From NCBI RefSeq assembly GCF_019929225.1, contig NZ_JAHZPA010000007.1, positions 36,314 through 100,313 of the forward strand: 64,000 nucleotides of DNA, written 5' to 3'. The position numbers and the translations under genes are program-made. The notes beneath the pieces are model-generated. The model did no database searches and was not told the DNA's origin. It saw only the letters and a program-made list of their open reading frames with translations. The stretch's first letter is position 1; each line of letters opens with the position of its first letter. Positions 56,218-64,000 of the stretch are shown here, piece by piece. The DNA comes from Streptococcus sanguinis. Lineage in GTDB: Bacteria; Bacillota; Bacilli; Lactobacillales; Streptococcaceae.

Positions 56218-57243
56218 TTATTTAAAATAATTAATCCCCATCGCAGACTTCACTTCCGAAAGAGTCTGAGCGGCAGTCTGACGTGCCTTATCGCATCCTT
56301 CTTGCAGCATTTGATAGACCTGTCCCATGTCTTTAGCAAACTCCACACGACGCTCACGAATCGGACCTAACTCTCGCTCTAAAATTTCTAACAGATAGCG
56401 TTTGGTTTTGACATCTCCCAGACCACCTCTTTGATAATGTTCTTTCATTTCAGCAATATCAGCAGCATCTTCTGGGCGACCAAAAACATCCAGATAGTGA
56501 AAGACCATATTTCCCTCAACTTTTCCAGGATCTTCCACTCTGATATGATTAGGATCTGTATACATGCTCATGACTTTCTTTTGCAGAATATCCATATCAT
56601 CTGCCAAATAAATGCCGTTATTGAGAGACTTAGACATCTTAGCATTGCCATCCAATCCAGGCAAACGTCCAGCTGCTTCATTTTCAGGATAAATCCCTTC
56701 CGGTTCTACCAAAACATCTGTCTGATAAGCATGGTTAAAGGAACGGACAATCTCCCGGGTCTGCTCAATCATAGGTTTTTGATCATGTCCTACTGGTACA
56801 AAATTAGCTTTAAAAGCAGTAATATCCGCTGCTTGAGAAATTGGATAAACTAAAAATCCAGTCGGTAAACTTTCCCCAAATCCTTTTTGCGCAATTTCTG
56901 TCTTGACAGTAGGATTGCGTTCAAGACGAGCTAATGACACCAAATTCATATAATACATTGACAACTCTGCCAACTCAGGAATCTGACTTTGAATAAAAAT
57001 AGTTACTTTTTCAGGATCCAATCCAGCCGCTAGATAATCTAAAGCTACATTACCAATAGACTCAACAATTGTCTGAGGGTCCTTTGCATGATCTGTCAAA
57101 GCTTGCTGATCAGCCAAAAATACGAACATATCATATTTACCCTGATCCTGCAAAAGCACACGATTCCGTAAACTTCCTACATAATGACCAATATGCAATT
57201 TTCCTGTCGGACGATCTCCTGTTAAAATAATTGGTTTAGTCAT
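56218..57243 (-). CDS. trpS: Tryptophanyl-tRNA synthetase
   Basis: A 341-residue class I synthetase. The HIGH-type motif is [11 protein letters not shown] (14-24) and the KMSKS motif is intact (near 196). Predicted leader is only about 30 bases behind an extended -10 (TGATATAAT), so no T-box is present. Confidence 0.98.
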   Translation of the reverse strand: MTKPIILTGDRPTGKLHIGHYVGSLRNRVLLQDQGKYDMFVFLADQQALTDHAKDPQTIVESIGNVALDYLAAGLDPEKVTIFIQSQIPELAELSMYYMNLVSLARLERNPTVKTEIAQKGFGESLPTGFLVYPISQAADITAFKANFVPVGHDQKPMIEQTREIVRSFNHAYQTDVLVEPEGIYPENEAAGRLPGLDGNAKMSKSLNNGIYLADDMDILQKKVMSMYTDPNHIRVEDPGKVEGNMVFHYLDVFGRPEDAADIAEMKEHYQRGGLGDVKTKRYLLEILERELGPIRERRVEFAKDMGQVYQMLQEGCDKARQTAAQTLSEVKSAMGINYFK

Positions 57244-57353
57244 TTATTACTCCTCAATTTATAATGAGTTCATTATATCATTTTCAATGAAAATGAGAAA
57301 GAAGTTTCTAGAAAAAAGCAAAAAATCCAGTTTTTATAGCTTAATTGACATCC

Positions 57354-57372
57354 CTTTACAATATTTGTAAAC
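57354..57372. repeat. TTTACA/TGTAAA inverted repeat
   Basis: CTTTACA-N5-TGTAAAC between the divergent trpS and ABC-F genes, flanked by two copies of CTTAATTGACA (from 57340 and 57372). Confidence 0.65.
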
Positions 57373-57474
57373 TTAATTGACAAACTATTCTGGCTGTAAA
57401 ACCTAAAAGTCTTAGTTCATTCTATTCTCCTTTTTTCTTTTGGCTTCGTTTTTTACTTTTTATCTCAGAATTAT

Positions 57475-57503
57475 TTGAAAAAAGTTCTGTTTTCTAGTAA
57501 AAT
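57475..57503 (+). promoter_or_regulatory. Promoter of the ABC-F gene
   Basis: TTGAAA (57475-57480), 17-base spacer, TAAAAT (57498-57503). Confidence 0.7.
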
Positions 57504-57533
57504 GAAGAAGATTATATATATAGGAGAAAGACA

Positions 57534-59156
57534 TTGCTTACAGTATCAGATGTATCACTGCGTTTCAGTGACCGAAAATTGTTTGATGAGGTCAACATCA
57601 AATTTACAGAAGGAAATACTTATGGATTGATTGGAGCTAACGGCGCTGGAAAATCAACCTTTTTAAAAATTTTAGCTGGCGATATCGAGCCAACAACAGG
57701 CCACATTTCTCTAGGACCAAATGAACGTCTTTCAGTCCTTCGCCAGAACCACTTTGACTATGAAGAAGAACGGGCTATTGATGTTGTAATCATGGGAAAT
57801 GAGCATCTCTACAACATCATGAAAGAAAAAGATGCTATTTATATGAAGCCTGATTTTTCTGATGAAGATGGTGTACGTGCGGCCGAGCTTGAGGGTGAGT
57901 TTGCTGAACTAGGTGGCTGGGAAGCTGAAAGTGAAGCCTCTCAATTATTGCAAAACCTCAATATTCCGGAAGATCTTCACTACCAAAATATGAGCGAACT
58001 TTCTAACGGAGACAAGGTTAAAGTGCTCTTAGCCAAAGCCCTTTTTGGTAAACCTGATGTTTTACTTCTGGACGAGCCAACTAACGGTTTGGATATTCAG
58101 TCTATTACTTGGCTGGAAGACTTTCTTATCGATTTTGACAATACAGTTATTGTTGTATCCCACGACCGTCACTTTTTAAATAAAGTCTGCACTCATATGG
58201 CCGACCTTGACTTTGGAAAAATCAAGCTCTATGTCGGAAACTATGATTTCTGGAAAGAATCAAGCGAACTAGCGGCTAAGCTTCTAGCTGACCGAAATGC
58301 CAAAGCAGAAGAAAAAATCAAGCAACTTCAAGAATTTGTTGCTCGCTTTTCTGCCAATGCTTCAAAATCAAAACAAGCAACTTCTCGTAAAAAGATGCTT
58401 GACAAGATTGAGTTAGAAGAAATTGTTCCATCTAGCCGTAAATACCCATTTATCAGCTTTAAAGCAGAACGTGAAATCGGTAATGATCTCTTGACAGTGG
58501 AAAACCTTTCTGTCAAGATAGATGGAGAAACTATTCTTGATAATATTAACTTCATTTTACGTCCTGGCGATAAAACAGCTTTGATTGGCCAAAACGATAT
58601 CCAAACAACAGCTTTGATTCGTGCCTTGATGGGTGATATTGAGTATGAAGGAACTGTCAAGTGGGGTGTCACAACCAGTCAATCTTACCTACCAAAAGAT
58701 AATTCTCGTGACTTTGCTAGTGGCGAATCAATCCTTGACTGGCTGCGTCAATTTGCTAGCAAAGAAGAGGATGACAACACCTTCCTTCGAGGATTCCTTG
58801 GGCGCATGCTTTTCTCTGGAGATGAGGTTAACAAGTCTGTCAATGTCTTGTCAGGAGGAGAAAAAGTTCGGGTCATGCTATCTAAGTTGATGTTGCTTAA
58901 ATCCAACGTTTTAGTCTTAGACGATCCAACCAATCACTTAGATTTGGAATCAATCTCCAGCTTAAATGATGGATTGAAAAACTTCAAAGGATCCATTATT
59001 TTTGCTAGCCATGACCATGAATTTATTCAAACCTTGGCCAACCATATCATTGTCTTGTCTAAAAACGGTGTGATTGACCGCATTGACGAAACCTATGATG
59101 AATTCTTGGAAAATCAAGAAGTTCAGGCAAAAGTCAAAGAACTTTGGAAAGATTAA
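57534..59156 (+). CDS. ABC-F family ATPase (YbiT-like)
   Basis: A 540-residue soluble tandem-ATPase of the ABC-F family, which act on the ribosome. The first domain is complete: Walker A GANGAGKST (34-42), signature LSNGD, Walker B LLLDEPTNGLD. The second is degenerate: GQNDIQTT (352-359) lacks the Walker A lysine, and Walker B reads VLDDPTNHLD with Asp for the catalytic Glu, although the LSGGE signature remains. The linker (about 245-305) is present. The start is a TTG at 57534 behind AGGAGAAAG; no ATG is available nearby. Confidence 0.92.
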   Translation: MLTVSDVSLRFSDRKLFDEVNIKFTEGNTYGLIGANGAGKSTFLKILAGDIEPTTGHISLGPNERLSVLRQNHFDYEEERAIDVVIMGNEHLYNIMKEKDAIYMKPDFSDEDGVRAAELEGEFAELGGWEAESEASQLLQNLNIPEDLHYQNMSELSNGDKVKVLLAKALFGKPDVLLLDEPTNGLDIQSITWLEDFLIDFDNTVIVVSHDRHFLNKVCTHMADLDFGKIKLYVGNYDFWKESSELAAKLLADRNAKAEEKIKQLQEFVARFSANASKSKQATSRKKMLDKIELEEIVPSSRKYPFISFKAEREIGNDLLTVENLSVKIDGETILDNINFILRPGDKTALIGQNDIQTTALIRALMGDIEYEGTVKWGVTTSQSYLPKDNSRDFASGESILDWLRQFASKEEDDNTFLRGFLGRMLFSGDEVNKSVNVLSGGEKVRVMLSKLMLLKSNVLVLDDPTNHLDLESISSLNDGLKNFKGSIIFASHDHEFIQTLANHIIVLSKNGVIDRIDETYDEFLENQEVQAKVKELWKD

Positions 59157-59188
59157 TTCCTTGTCAATTTACGTTTACAAAGCTTTAC

Positions 59189-59219
59189 AGAGGCATGAAA
59201 CAACGTTTCTGCCTCTTTC
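59189..59219 (+). terminator. Terminator of the ABC-F gene
   Basis: AGAGGCA.GAAAC/GTTTC.GCCTCT hairpin (one bulge) and TTTCT tail. It abuts the YfhO start, so YfhO translation may rely on read-through or a promoter I did not see. Confidence 0.65.
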
Positions 59220-59231
59220 TATATAAGAAAT

Positions 59232-61817
59232 ATGAATCACATTAAAGAATATTTTAAAAAAAATTGGCCTTATTTTTGTGCCTTCTTTCTTCCATTTTTC
59301 GTCATGTTCTTTGTCTACTTGATGTATGGAATTTACTGGAATAGCGAAACTTCTCCCTTGCTTGGTGATGGTTTTCATCAGTATGTCATTTTTGACACCA
59401 ACCTAAGAAATATCCTTCATGGCACAGATAGTATTTTCTATACTTTCTCCAGTGGACTTGGGCAAAATTTTTATGCTTTATCCAGTTATTATTTAGGCAG
59501 CTTCTTATCTCCCTTGGTTTATTTCTTTGATTTGAAATCAATGCCAGATGCCGTCTATCTATTTACCTTAATCAAGTTTGGATTAATCGGACTCTCTACC
59601 TTTATCAGTATCAAAGGTATATTTAAAAAGATTCCAGCTTTACTCATCATCACTCTTTCGACCTCATTTTCTTTAATGAGTTTTTCAGTCAGTCAATTGG
59701 AAATTAAAACCTGGCTGGATGTGTTTATCCTTGCACCTTTAATTGTTCTAGGTTTACATAGGTTGATAACTGGAAAAGGCAGAGTACTATATTTTACAAC
59801 ACTGTCAATCCTCTTCATCCAAAATTATTATTTTGGATATATGATGGCAATCTTTTTGGTCTTTTGGTACCTTCTTCAATTATCTTGGGATTTCAAAAAT
59901 AGAATTAAAAGTTTACTTGACTTTACAGTCGTATCTGCTTTAGCAGGTCTGACTAGCCTAATCATGATTCTGCCAACTTACCTAGACATAAGTACTCATG
60001 GTGAAACCTTAACAAAAGTTTCTTCCTTGTTGACAGAAAAAAGTTGGTTCTTAGATGTGTTTGCTAAAAATTTTATTGGCAGTTTTGATACAACCAAATA
60101 TGGTTCTATCCCTATGATTTATGTCGGAACCTTCCCCTTGATTCTGGCTATCTTATTTTTCACCTTAAAATCTGTTAAGTTTCACGTGAAACTTTGCTAC
60201 TTTTTACTCATTGCAATTTTTATAGCTAGTTTTTATCTTCAATATTTAGACTTGCTTTGGCAGGGAATGCATGCACCGAACATGTTTCTTCACCGTTATT
60301 CTTGGCTATTTTCTCTGGTAGTTATCTATATGGCTGCTGAGACTTTAAATCGTTGGAAAAATGTGAAATTGATGAATGTTGCCATTAGTTTCACTTTGCT
60401 CAGTCTCGGATTCATTATGACGTTTATTCAGAGAAAACATTATGACTTTTTGGGTCCTGAGAATTATATTCTAACATTAGAATTTCTGCTGGCTTATCTC
60501 TTGATTAGCTTTGTCTTAGCAAAATCTTCTATTCAACCAAAAATCATTCTCCCTGTCTTGCTATTCTTTGTTACTTTTGAATTGTCGCTTAATTCCTATT
60601 ATCAAGTTGGAGGAATTGCTAAAGAATGGGTATTTGCCACTCGTTCATCTTACGCTAGTCATCTTGACGAGATTGACAAGCTTGTCAATTATTCCAAAAA
60701 GGAAAATATTGACTTTTTTAGAACTGAAAGATTGAATCCACAAACAGGAAATGACAGTATGAAATTCAACTACAATGGAATTTCCCAGTTCTCATCTGTC
60801 AGAAATACTCAGGCAAGTTCTACTTTAGATAAACTTGGTTTTAAATCAGCGGGAACAAATCTGAATCTCCGTTATCAAAACAATAGTATTTTGATGGACA
60901 GTATTTTTGGTGTTCGCTACAATCTATCTGAAACAGATCCTCAAAAATTTGGTTTTCTTCCTGAGAAAACTGAAAAAGAAATGTCTCTCTACCAAAATGA
61001 TGCTGCACTTGGTTTAGCTTTTCTGACCAATGATATTTACCATGATGTAAAGTTTACAAATTTGACCCTAGATAATCAAACAGAATTTTTGAATCAATTG
61101 ACTGGCTTTGATTTTAAATATTATGATAAAGTAGATGCTATAACTACTAATGAAAATGTCAAGCAAATTGGTAACAGAGTGACTGTGGATGTTGACAGAG
61201 AACAGAATACAAGCTTTGCTAGCGTAGTCTATACTGTCAATGTACCTACTAACAGTCAACTATATGTTAATGTTGCTGGGATTGATTTTAGTAATGATGA
61301 TCAGACAGATGTTGACATTACTGTCAATAACTTTACAGAACGTTATACAACTAATAATGTATTTCCTTTCTTTAATGCTGGCTATTTCAGTCAAAGTCAA
61401 ACAGTATCTATTCGCTTTACATTTCCAGACAATTCGACAGTTTCTTTTGATACGCCAGAATTTTTTGCCGTTAATACTGAGCAATATCAAAAGGTCATTC
61501 AAAAATTAAAAGAGCAGCCCGTTTCCACAACTACTGATTTAAACACAGTAAAAACAAACTATAGAGCGGAAAAGGATACTTCATTATTCTTTACCATTCC
61601 TTATGATAAGGGATGGTCAGCCACTCTGAACGGAAAGCCTATCACACTAAAACGAGCTCAAAATGGCTTTATGAAATTAGATGTGAAAAAAGGAGAAGGA
61701 AATGTCGTCCTCACTTTCATTCCTAATGGACTGAAAGAAGGTAGCATTGCCTTCATATCTGGTATAATCTTATTTGTTTACTATAATTTTCTACGTAGAA
61801 AACGACAGAGAATGTAA
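59232..61817 (+). CDS. YfhO family membrane protein
   Basis: An 861-residue polytopic protein. About a dozen membrane helices lie in the first 460 residues, followed by a large extracytoplasmic region and a final helix near 835-853 with a basic tail (RRKRQRM). YfhO proteins resemble GT-C glycosyltransferases and in Gram-positive bacteria help glycosylate lipoteichoic acid. An acidic residue pattern at the first outer loop (LLGDGFHQY) is family-typical. It has no clear Shine-Dalgarno. A perfect-core ParB site lies inside at 60179-60192. Confidence 0.88.
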   Translation: MNHIKEYFKKNWPYFCAFFLPFFVMFFVYLMYGIYWNSETSPLLGDGFHQYVIFDTNLRNILHGTDSIFYTFSSGLGQNFYALSSYYLGSFLSPLVYFFDLKSMPDAVYLFTLIKFGLIGLSTFISIKGIFKKIPALLIITLSTSFSLMSFSVSQLEIKTWLDVFILAPLIVLGLHRLITGKGRVLYFTTLSILFIQNYYFGYMMAIFLVFWYLLQLSWDFKNRIKSLLDFTVVSALAGLTSLIMILPTYLDISTHGETLTKVSSLLTEKSWFLDVFAKNFIGSFDTTKYGSIPMIYVGTFPLILAILFFTLKSVKFHVKLCYFLLIAIFIASFYLQYLDLLWQGMHAPNMFLHRYSWLFSLVVIYMAAETLNRWKNVKLMNVAISFTLLSLGFIMTFIQRKHYDFLGPENYILTLEFLLAYLLISFVLAKSSIQPKIILPVLLFFVTFELSLNSYYQVGGIAKEWVFATRSSYASHLDEIDKLVNYSKKENIDFFRTERLNPQTGNDSMKFNYNGISQFSSVRNTQASSTLDKLGFKSAGTNLNLRYQNNSILMDSIFGVRYNLSETDPQKFGFLPEKTEKEMSLYQNDAALGLAFLTNDIYHDVKFTNLTLDNQTEFLNQLTGFDFKYYDKVDAITTNENVKQIGNRVTVDVDREQNTSFASVVYTVNVPTNSQLYVNVAGIDFSNDDQTDVDITVNNFTERYTTNNVFPFFNAGYFSQSQTVSIRFTFPDNSTVSFDTPEFFAVNTEQYQKVIQKLKEQPVSTTTDLNTVKTNYRAEKDTSLFFTIPYDKGWSATLNGKPITLKRAQNGFMKLDVKKGEGNVVLTFIPNGLKEGSIAFISGIILFVYYNFLRRKRQRM
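60179..60192. promoter_or_regulatory. parS (ParB-binding) site
   Basis: Second exact copy of the 14-base core GTTTCACGTGAAAC, inside the YfhO gene, 8.9 kb from the first. Confidence 0.85.
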
Positions 61818-61853
61818 ATATATCAAAAATAAGATCTTTACCAATATAAAAAA

Positions 61854-61892
61854 TAAGGCTCTTCACTAAAATGCTAGTGAGGGCCTTTTCTT
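61854..61892 (+). terminator. Terminator of the YfhO gene
   Basis: AAGGCTCTTCACTA / TAGTGAGGGCCTT hairpin followed by TTTCTT. Confidence 0.75.
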
Positions 61893-61897
61893 GAACA

Positions 61898-61922
61898 ATA
61901 AAAAAACACCCACTAGGAGTGT
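61898..61922 (-). terminator. Terminator of the tRNA transcript
   Basis: ACACTC/GGGTGT hairpin and seven T on the minus strand, just behind tRNA-Asn. Confidence 0.75.
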
Positions 61923-61928
61923 CTCTAG

Positions 61929-62002
61929 CTCCGGCAGTAGGACTCGAACCTACGACATCATGATTAACAGTCATGCGCTACTACCAACTGAGCTATGCCG
62001 GA
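61929..62002 (-). tRNA. tRNA-Asn (anticodon GTT)
   Basis: A 74-base cloverleaf on the minus strand: acceptor TCCGGCA/TGCCGGA with discriminator G, anticodon loop CTGTTAA, and T-arm GGTTCGAGTCC. CCA is not encoded. Confidence 0.97.
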
Positions 62003-62007
62003 TAATA

Positions 62008-62079
62008 TAGTCCGTACGGGATTCGAACCCGTGTTACCGCCGTGAAAAGGCGGTGTCTTAACCCCTTGACCAACGGACC
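62008..62079 (-). tRNA. tRNA-Glu (anticodon TTC)
   Basis: A 72-base cloverleaf: acceptor GGTCCGT/ACGGACT, anticodon stem CCGCC/GGCGG around TTTTCAC, T-arm GGGTTCGAATCCC. Five bases upstream of tRNA-Asn in the same transcript. CCA is not encoded. Confidence 0.97.
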
Positions 62080-62110
62080 ATATGGTATGCTCTCTTTCAG
62101 AACATATTCC

Positions 62111-62138
62111 ATTATATCAGGTTTTTAAGCTTTGTCAA
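62111..62138 (-). promoter_or_regulatory. tRNA promoter overlapping the end of comE
   Basis: Minus-strand TTGACA (62138-62133), 16-base spacer, TATAAT (62116-62111); both hexamers are full consensus. The -35 lies within the last codons of comE. Confidence 0.85.
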
Positions 62139-62889
62139 CTCTTTTCCCTTTATTTTCGAAAATATCTTTCAGATATTTCACTCTTAAACGAGTGACTGGA
62201 CAGCGATGATTTTCGTAAAAAATAATTTCTCGATTTTTCTTGTCATAATCAACAATGTTGCCAATATTAACCAGATAAGATTTATGTGGTGAAAAAAATC
62301 GTTTAGATTTCTGATCTTTTTCTTGAATATCTGTTATCGTTCCATAAAACTCCTTGAGAAAATTTTTACCGACAATCCGAAGTTTATGAGAGCTCCCTGT
62401 CGTTTCGATATACAAAATATCGTTATAAGGCATTCGAACATCATTGCCACGATAACTATATTCAAAATAATCTACCATATTGGTATTTTCAATTAGTGTA
62501 CTCTTAGTGTAAAGAATACTGTCTTTGATTCTATTTTTAAAAGCATCATTGTTGATATCTTTATCGATAAAATCAAGTGCTGATACTTTATATTTAAAAG
62601 TCATAGTAGCAAATTCAGATTTTGAGGTTACAAAAACTATAATGGCATAAGGATTATGATGACGTATAAATTGAGCTACTTCCAGCCCTTTTGTTTCCTC
62701 CCCCTTAATGTCAATATCCAAAAAATAAAGCTGGTTAACGTCTCCATTTTCAATATATTTTTTGAATTCTTTGATTTTTCCTGTAACCTGAACCTGGATG
62801 TCAATTCCAAGTTCCTCAGCAATTTCTGCTAATGTCGTTTCCATCCTGACTTGATGAGATACAGTATCCTCTAAAACTAACACTTTCAT
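62125..62889 (-). CDS. comE: Competence response regulator ComE
   Basis: A 254-residue response regulator of the LytTR class. The receiver domain has the phospho-acceptor Asp58 in FLDIDIKG, and SKSEFATMTFKYKVSALDF precedes the C-terminal LytTR DNA-binding domain (about 140-245; MPYNDILYIETTGSSHK, FFSPHKSYLVN). It closely resembles pneumococcal ComE, which activates comCDE and comX in response to the competence peptide. It starts five bases after the comD stop. Confidence 0.97.
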   Translation of the reverse strand: MKVLVLEDTVSHQVRMETTLAEIAEELGIDIQVQVTGKIKEFKKYIENGDVNQLYFLDIDIKGEETKGLEVAQFIRHHNPYAIIVFVTSKSEFATMTFKYKVSALDFIDKDINNDAFKNRIKDSILYTKSTLIENTNMVDYFEYSYRGNDVRMPYNDILYIETTGSSHKLRIVGKNFLKEFYGTITDIQEKDQKSKRFFSPHKSYLVNIGNIVDYDKKNREIIFYENHRCPVTRLRVKYLKDIFENKGKRVDKA

Positions 62890-62894
62890 AAATT

Positions 62895-64000
62895 CTATCT
62901 CCTAATTGTTAAAATCTGTGTAAAATTGCTTGGCTCAATTTGTGTATCAAGGGTGATAAATTCATACCTATCTAAAATTTCCTTGATGTTATTCAATCCG
63001 AAGCCTCTATTTTCTCCTTTAGTTGAAAACTCGGGCTGATAGAGTTCTTCCAAATCCAATTTTCCTTCTTTACGAGAATTTTGCACAACAAAAATGGTTC
63101 TATCATCCAGTTGAACCAGAGAAACATGGACAATTTTTTCCAGGCTGTCAATGGCACTCTCAATAGCATTATTTAATAAAATACTAGCAATTCTGACCAG
63201 ATCTAACAATTTGATTGGAAGGCGTTCCACTTTATCCTTAACTTCAAAAGTCAGCTGAATCTGATGTTCACGCGCTTGAAAGATTGTCTCAGTCATGACA
63301 CTCCTTAAAGCTGAATCTCCTACATTATTCAAATCAAAAACTGTATATTTATCTGAACGCAGGTTCAAATTTGCATCAGCCAAGACCTCTTGATAAATGT
63401 GCTCAATTTCCTTGATATCTCCAGTTTGAATAGCCACTTGCATACTTGTCAGCATGCTAGCATAATCATGACGAAAACCTTTGATTTCATAGTACAATCT
63501 CACAATTTCATCAGTATATTCCTGAAGTCGAAGCTGTTCAGATTCTTTTTGACGTAAACGCTCTTCTTTCTCGTATTTCTCACGGCTGTCCTTGAATGTC
63601 ACTAAGGTAGAAAGAAAGGCCAAGAAGCAAATAGTAGCAATCATGCTGCTAAAACTGTTGAAATGCTTTATATTACTAATCCAGTGAGAGAGATTTAAAA
63701 TCAGCCAATTCATTGCATATAAACTACTAATCATCAGAATCTGAGATTTAAAGAAACTTCTTTTAAGATAATCTATTCTGAAATCAAAAATATCAATAAC
63801 CTTTACCATAAAGAACAAGGATATTAAGTTGATACATGTCAGAAACAAGCCCATGTACTGAGCTACAAAATCATCTCCTAAAACAGATGAAATAATAACT
63901 GAAAAGAAAGTAGTAGAACTATCAATTGACAGACATAAAAAGAAGGAAAGTAAGAAAGATTGATATTTTTTAATTTTTTCAACTCTACAAAAATACCAAA
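62895..64000 (-). CDS. comD: Competence histidine kinase ComD (5' end outside window)
   Basis: The C-terminal 367 residues of an HPK10-type sensor kinase; the frame stays open to the window edge. Visible are several membrane helices, a charged coiled segment (YEKEERLRQKESEQLRL), the phospho-acceptor histidine in GFRHDYASM, the N box LLNNAIESAID and the G box NRGFGLNNIK. It senses the competence-stimulating peptide and phosphorylates ComE. The peptide gene comC would lie just outside the window. Confidence 0.95.
   Translation of the reverse strand, partial: WYFCRVEKIKKYQSFLLSFFLCLSIDSSTTFFSVIISSVLGDDFVAQYMGLFLTCINLISLFFMVKVIDIFDFRIDYLKRSFFKSQILMISSLYAMNWLILNLSHWISNIKHFNSFSSMIATICFLAFLSTLVTFKDSREKYEKEERLRQKESEQLRLQEYTDEIVRLYYEIKGFRHDYASMLTSMQVAIQTGDIKEIEHIYQEVLADANLNLRSDKYTVFDLNNVGDSALRSVMTETIFQAREHQIQLTFEVKDKVERLPIKLLDLVRIASILLNNAIESAIDSLEKIVHVSLVQLDDRTIFVVQNSRKEGKLDLEELYQPEFSTKGENRGFGLNNIKEILDRYEFITLDTQIEPSNFTQILTIRR

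Noticed and set aside
57244..57533. T-box riboswitch upstream of trpS
   Set aside because: The extended -10 lies about 30 bases from the ATG, leaving no space for a T-box, and no T-box core sequence is seen.

Overview
The window looks like a chromosomal segment of an oral streptococcus, most likely Streptococcus sanguinis or a very close relative. The reasons are low-GC Firmicute genes with strong AGGAGG ribosome sites, a type IV pilus locus (pilB, pilT, pilC; rare in streptococci and characteristic of S. sanguinis), a five-gene dltXABCD operon, and comD-comE next to tRNA-Glu and tRNA-Asn. Two perfect-core ParB sites and recF, yaaA, guaB and dnaB neighbours suggest the origin-proximal part of the chromosome. 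No rRNA, CRISPR array, prophage or insertion sequence was found.

Layout. 1-3346: the 5' end of a type IV pilus operon (pilB-pilT-pilC, minus strand; pilC runs off the window). 3347-4467: 1.1 kb without a credible protein gene, but rich in signals: a CiaR-type direct repeat, a candidate small RNA with its own terminator, a plus-strand promoter with a palindrome at its start point, and a consensus minus-strand promoter with no gene behind it. 4468-12083: cation efflux, TetR/MFS pair, S41-like protein, 3-methyladenine glycosylase with an apparently leaderless start, a low-complexity lipoprotein, DeoR regulator and HAD phosphatase, GNAT. 12124-16586: dltXABCD (D-alanylation of teichoic acids). 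16845-18817: PadR-HAAS-DUF4097 envelope-stress type operon. 18963-26442: LD-carboxypeptidase, a VTC-domain/lipoprotein pair behind a CiaR-like promoter, YhgE/Pip membrane protein with repeated operator-like sites, a lipoprotein, and a TetR.

26541-30593 is the most unusual metabolic locus: four minus-strand genes encoding an OleD-like reductase, a metallo-beta-lactamase-fold hydrolase, a PaaK/F390-type adenylate-forming enzyme and a FabH-like ketosynthase with an intact Cys-His-Asn triad. Together they look like a small acyl-chain or signal-molecule pathway (compare OleA/C/D and PqsA/D/E) whose product I cannot name.

30890-42758 is mostly housekeeping on the minus strand: rpsD with a long leader, a TPP-riboswitch-controlled pyrimidine (HMP) ABC transporter, HAD phosphatase, veg, dnaB, rplI, gdpP, mnmG and mnmA. 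43057-45308 carries serine dehydratase and a phosphatase. 45441-52668 holds a LysM protein with a VicR-like box, the ECF energizing module (ecfA1-ecfA2-ecfT), pgsA, a RodZ-like gene and a pair of M16 peptidases. 52856-61817 holds yaaA-recF, guaB, trpS, an ABC-F protein with a degenerate second ATPase site, and a YfhO-type membrane protein. 61929-64000 holds two tRNAs and comE-comD (comD truncated by the window).
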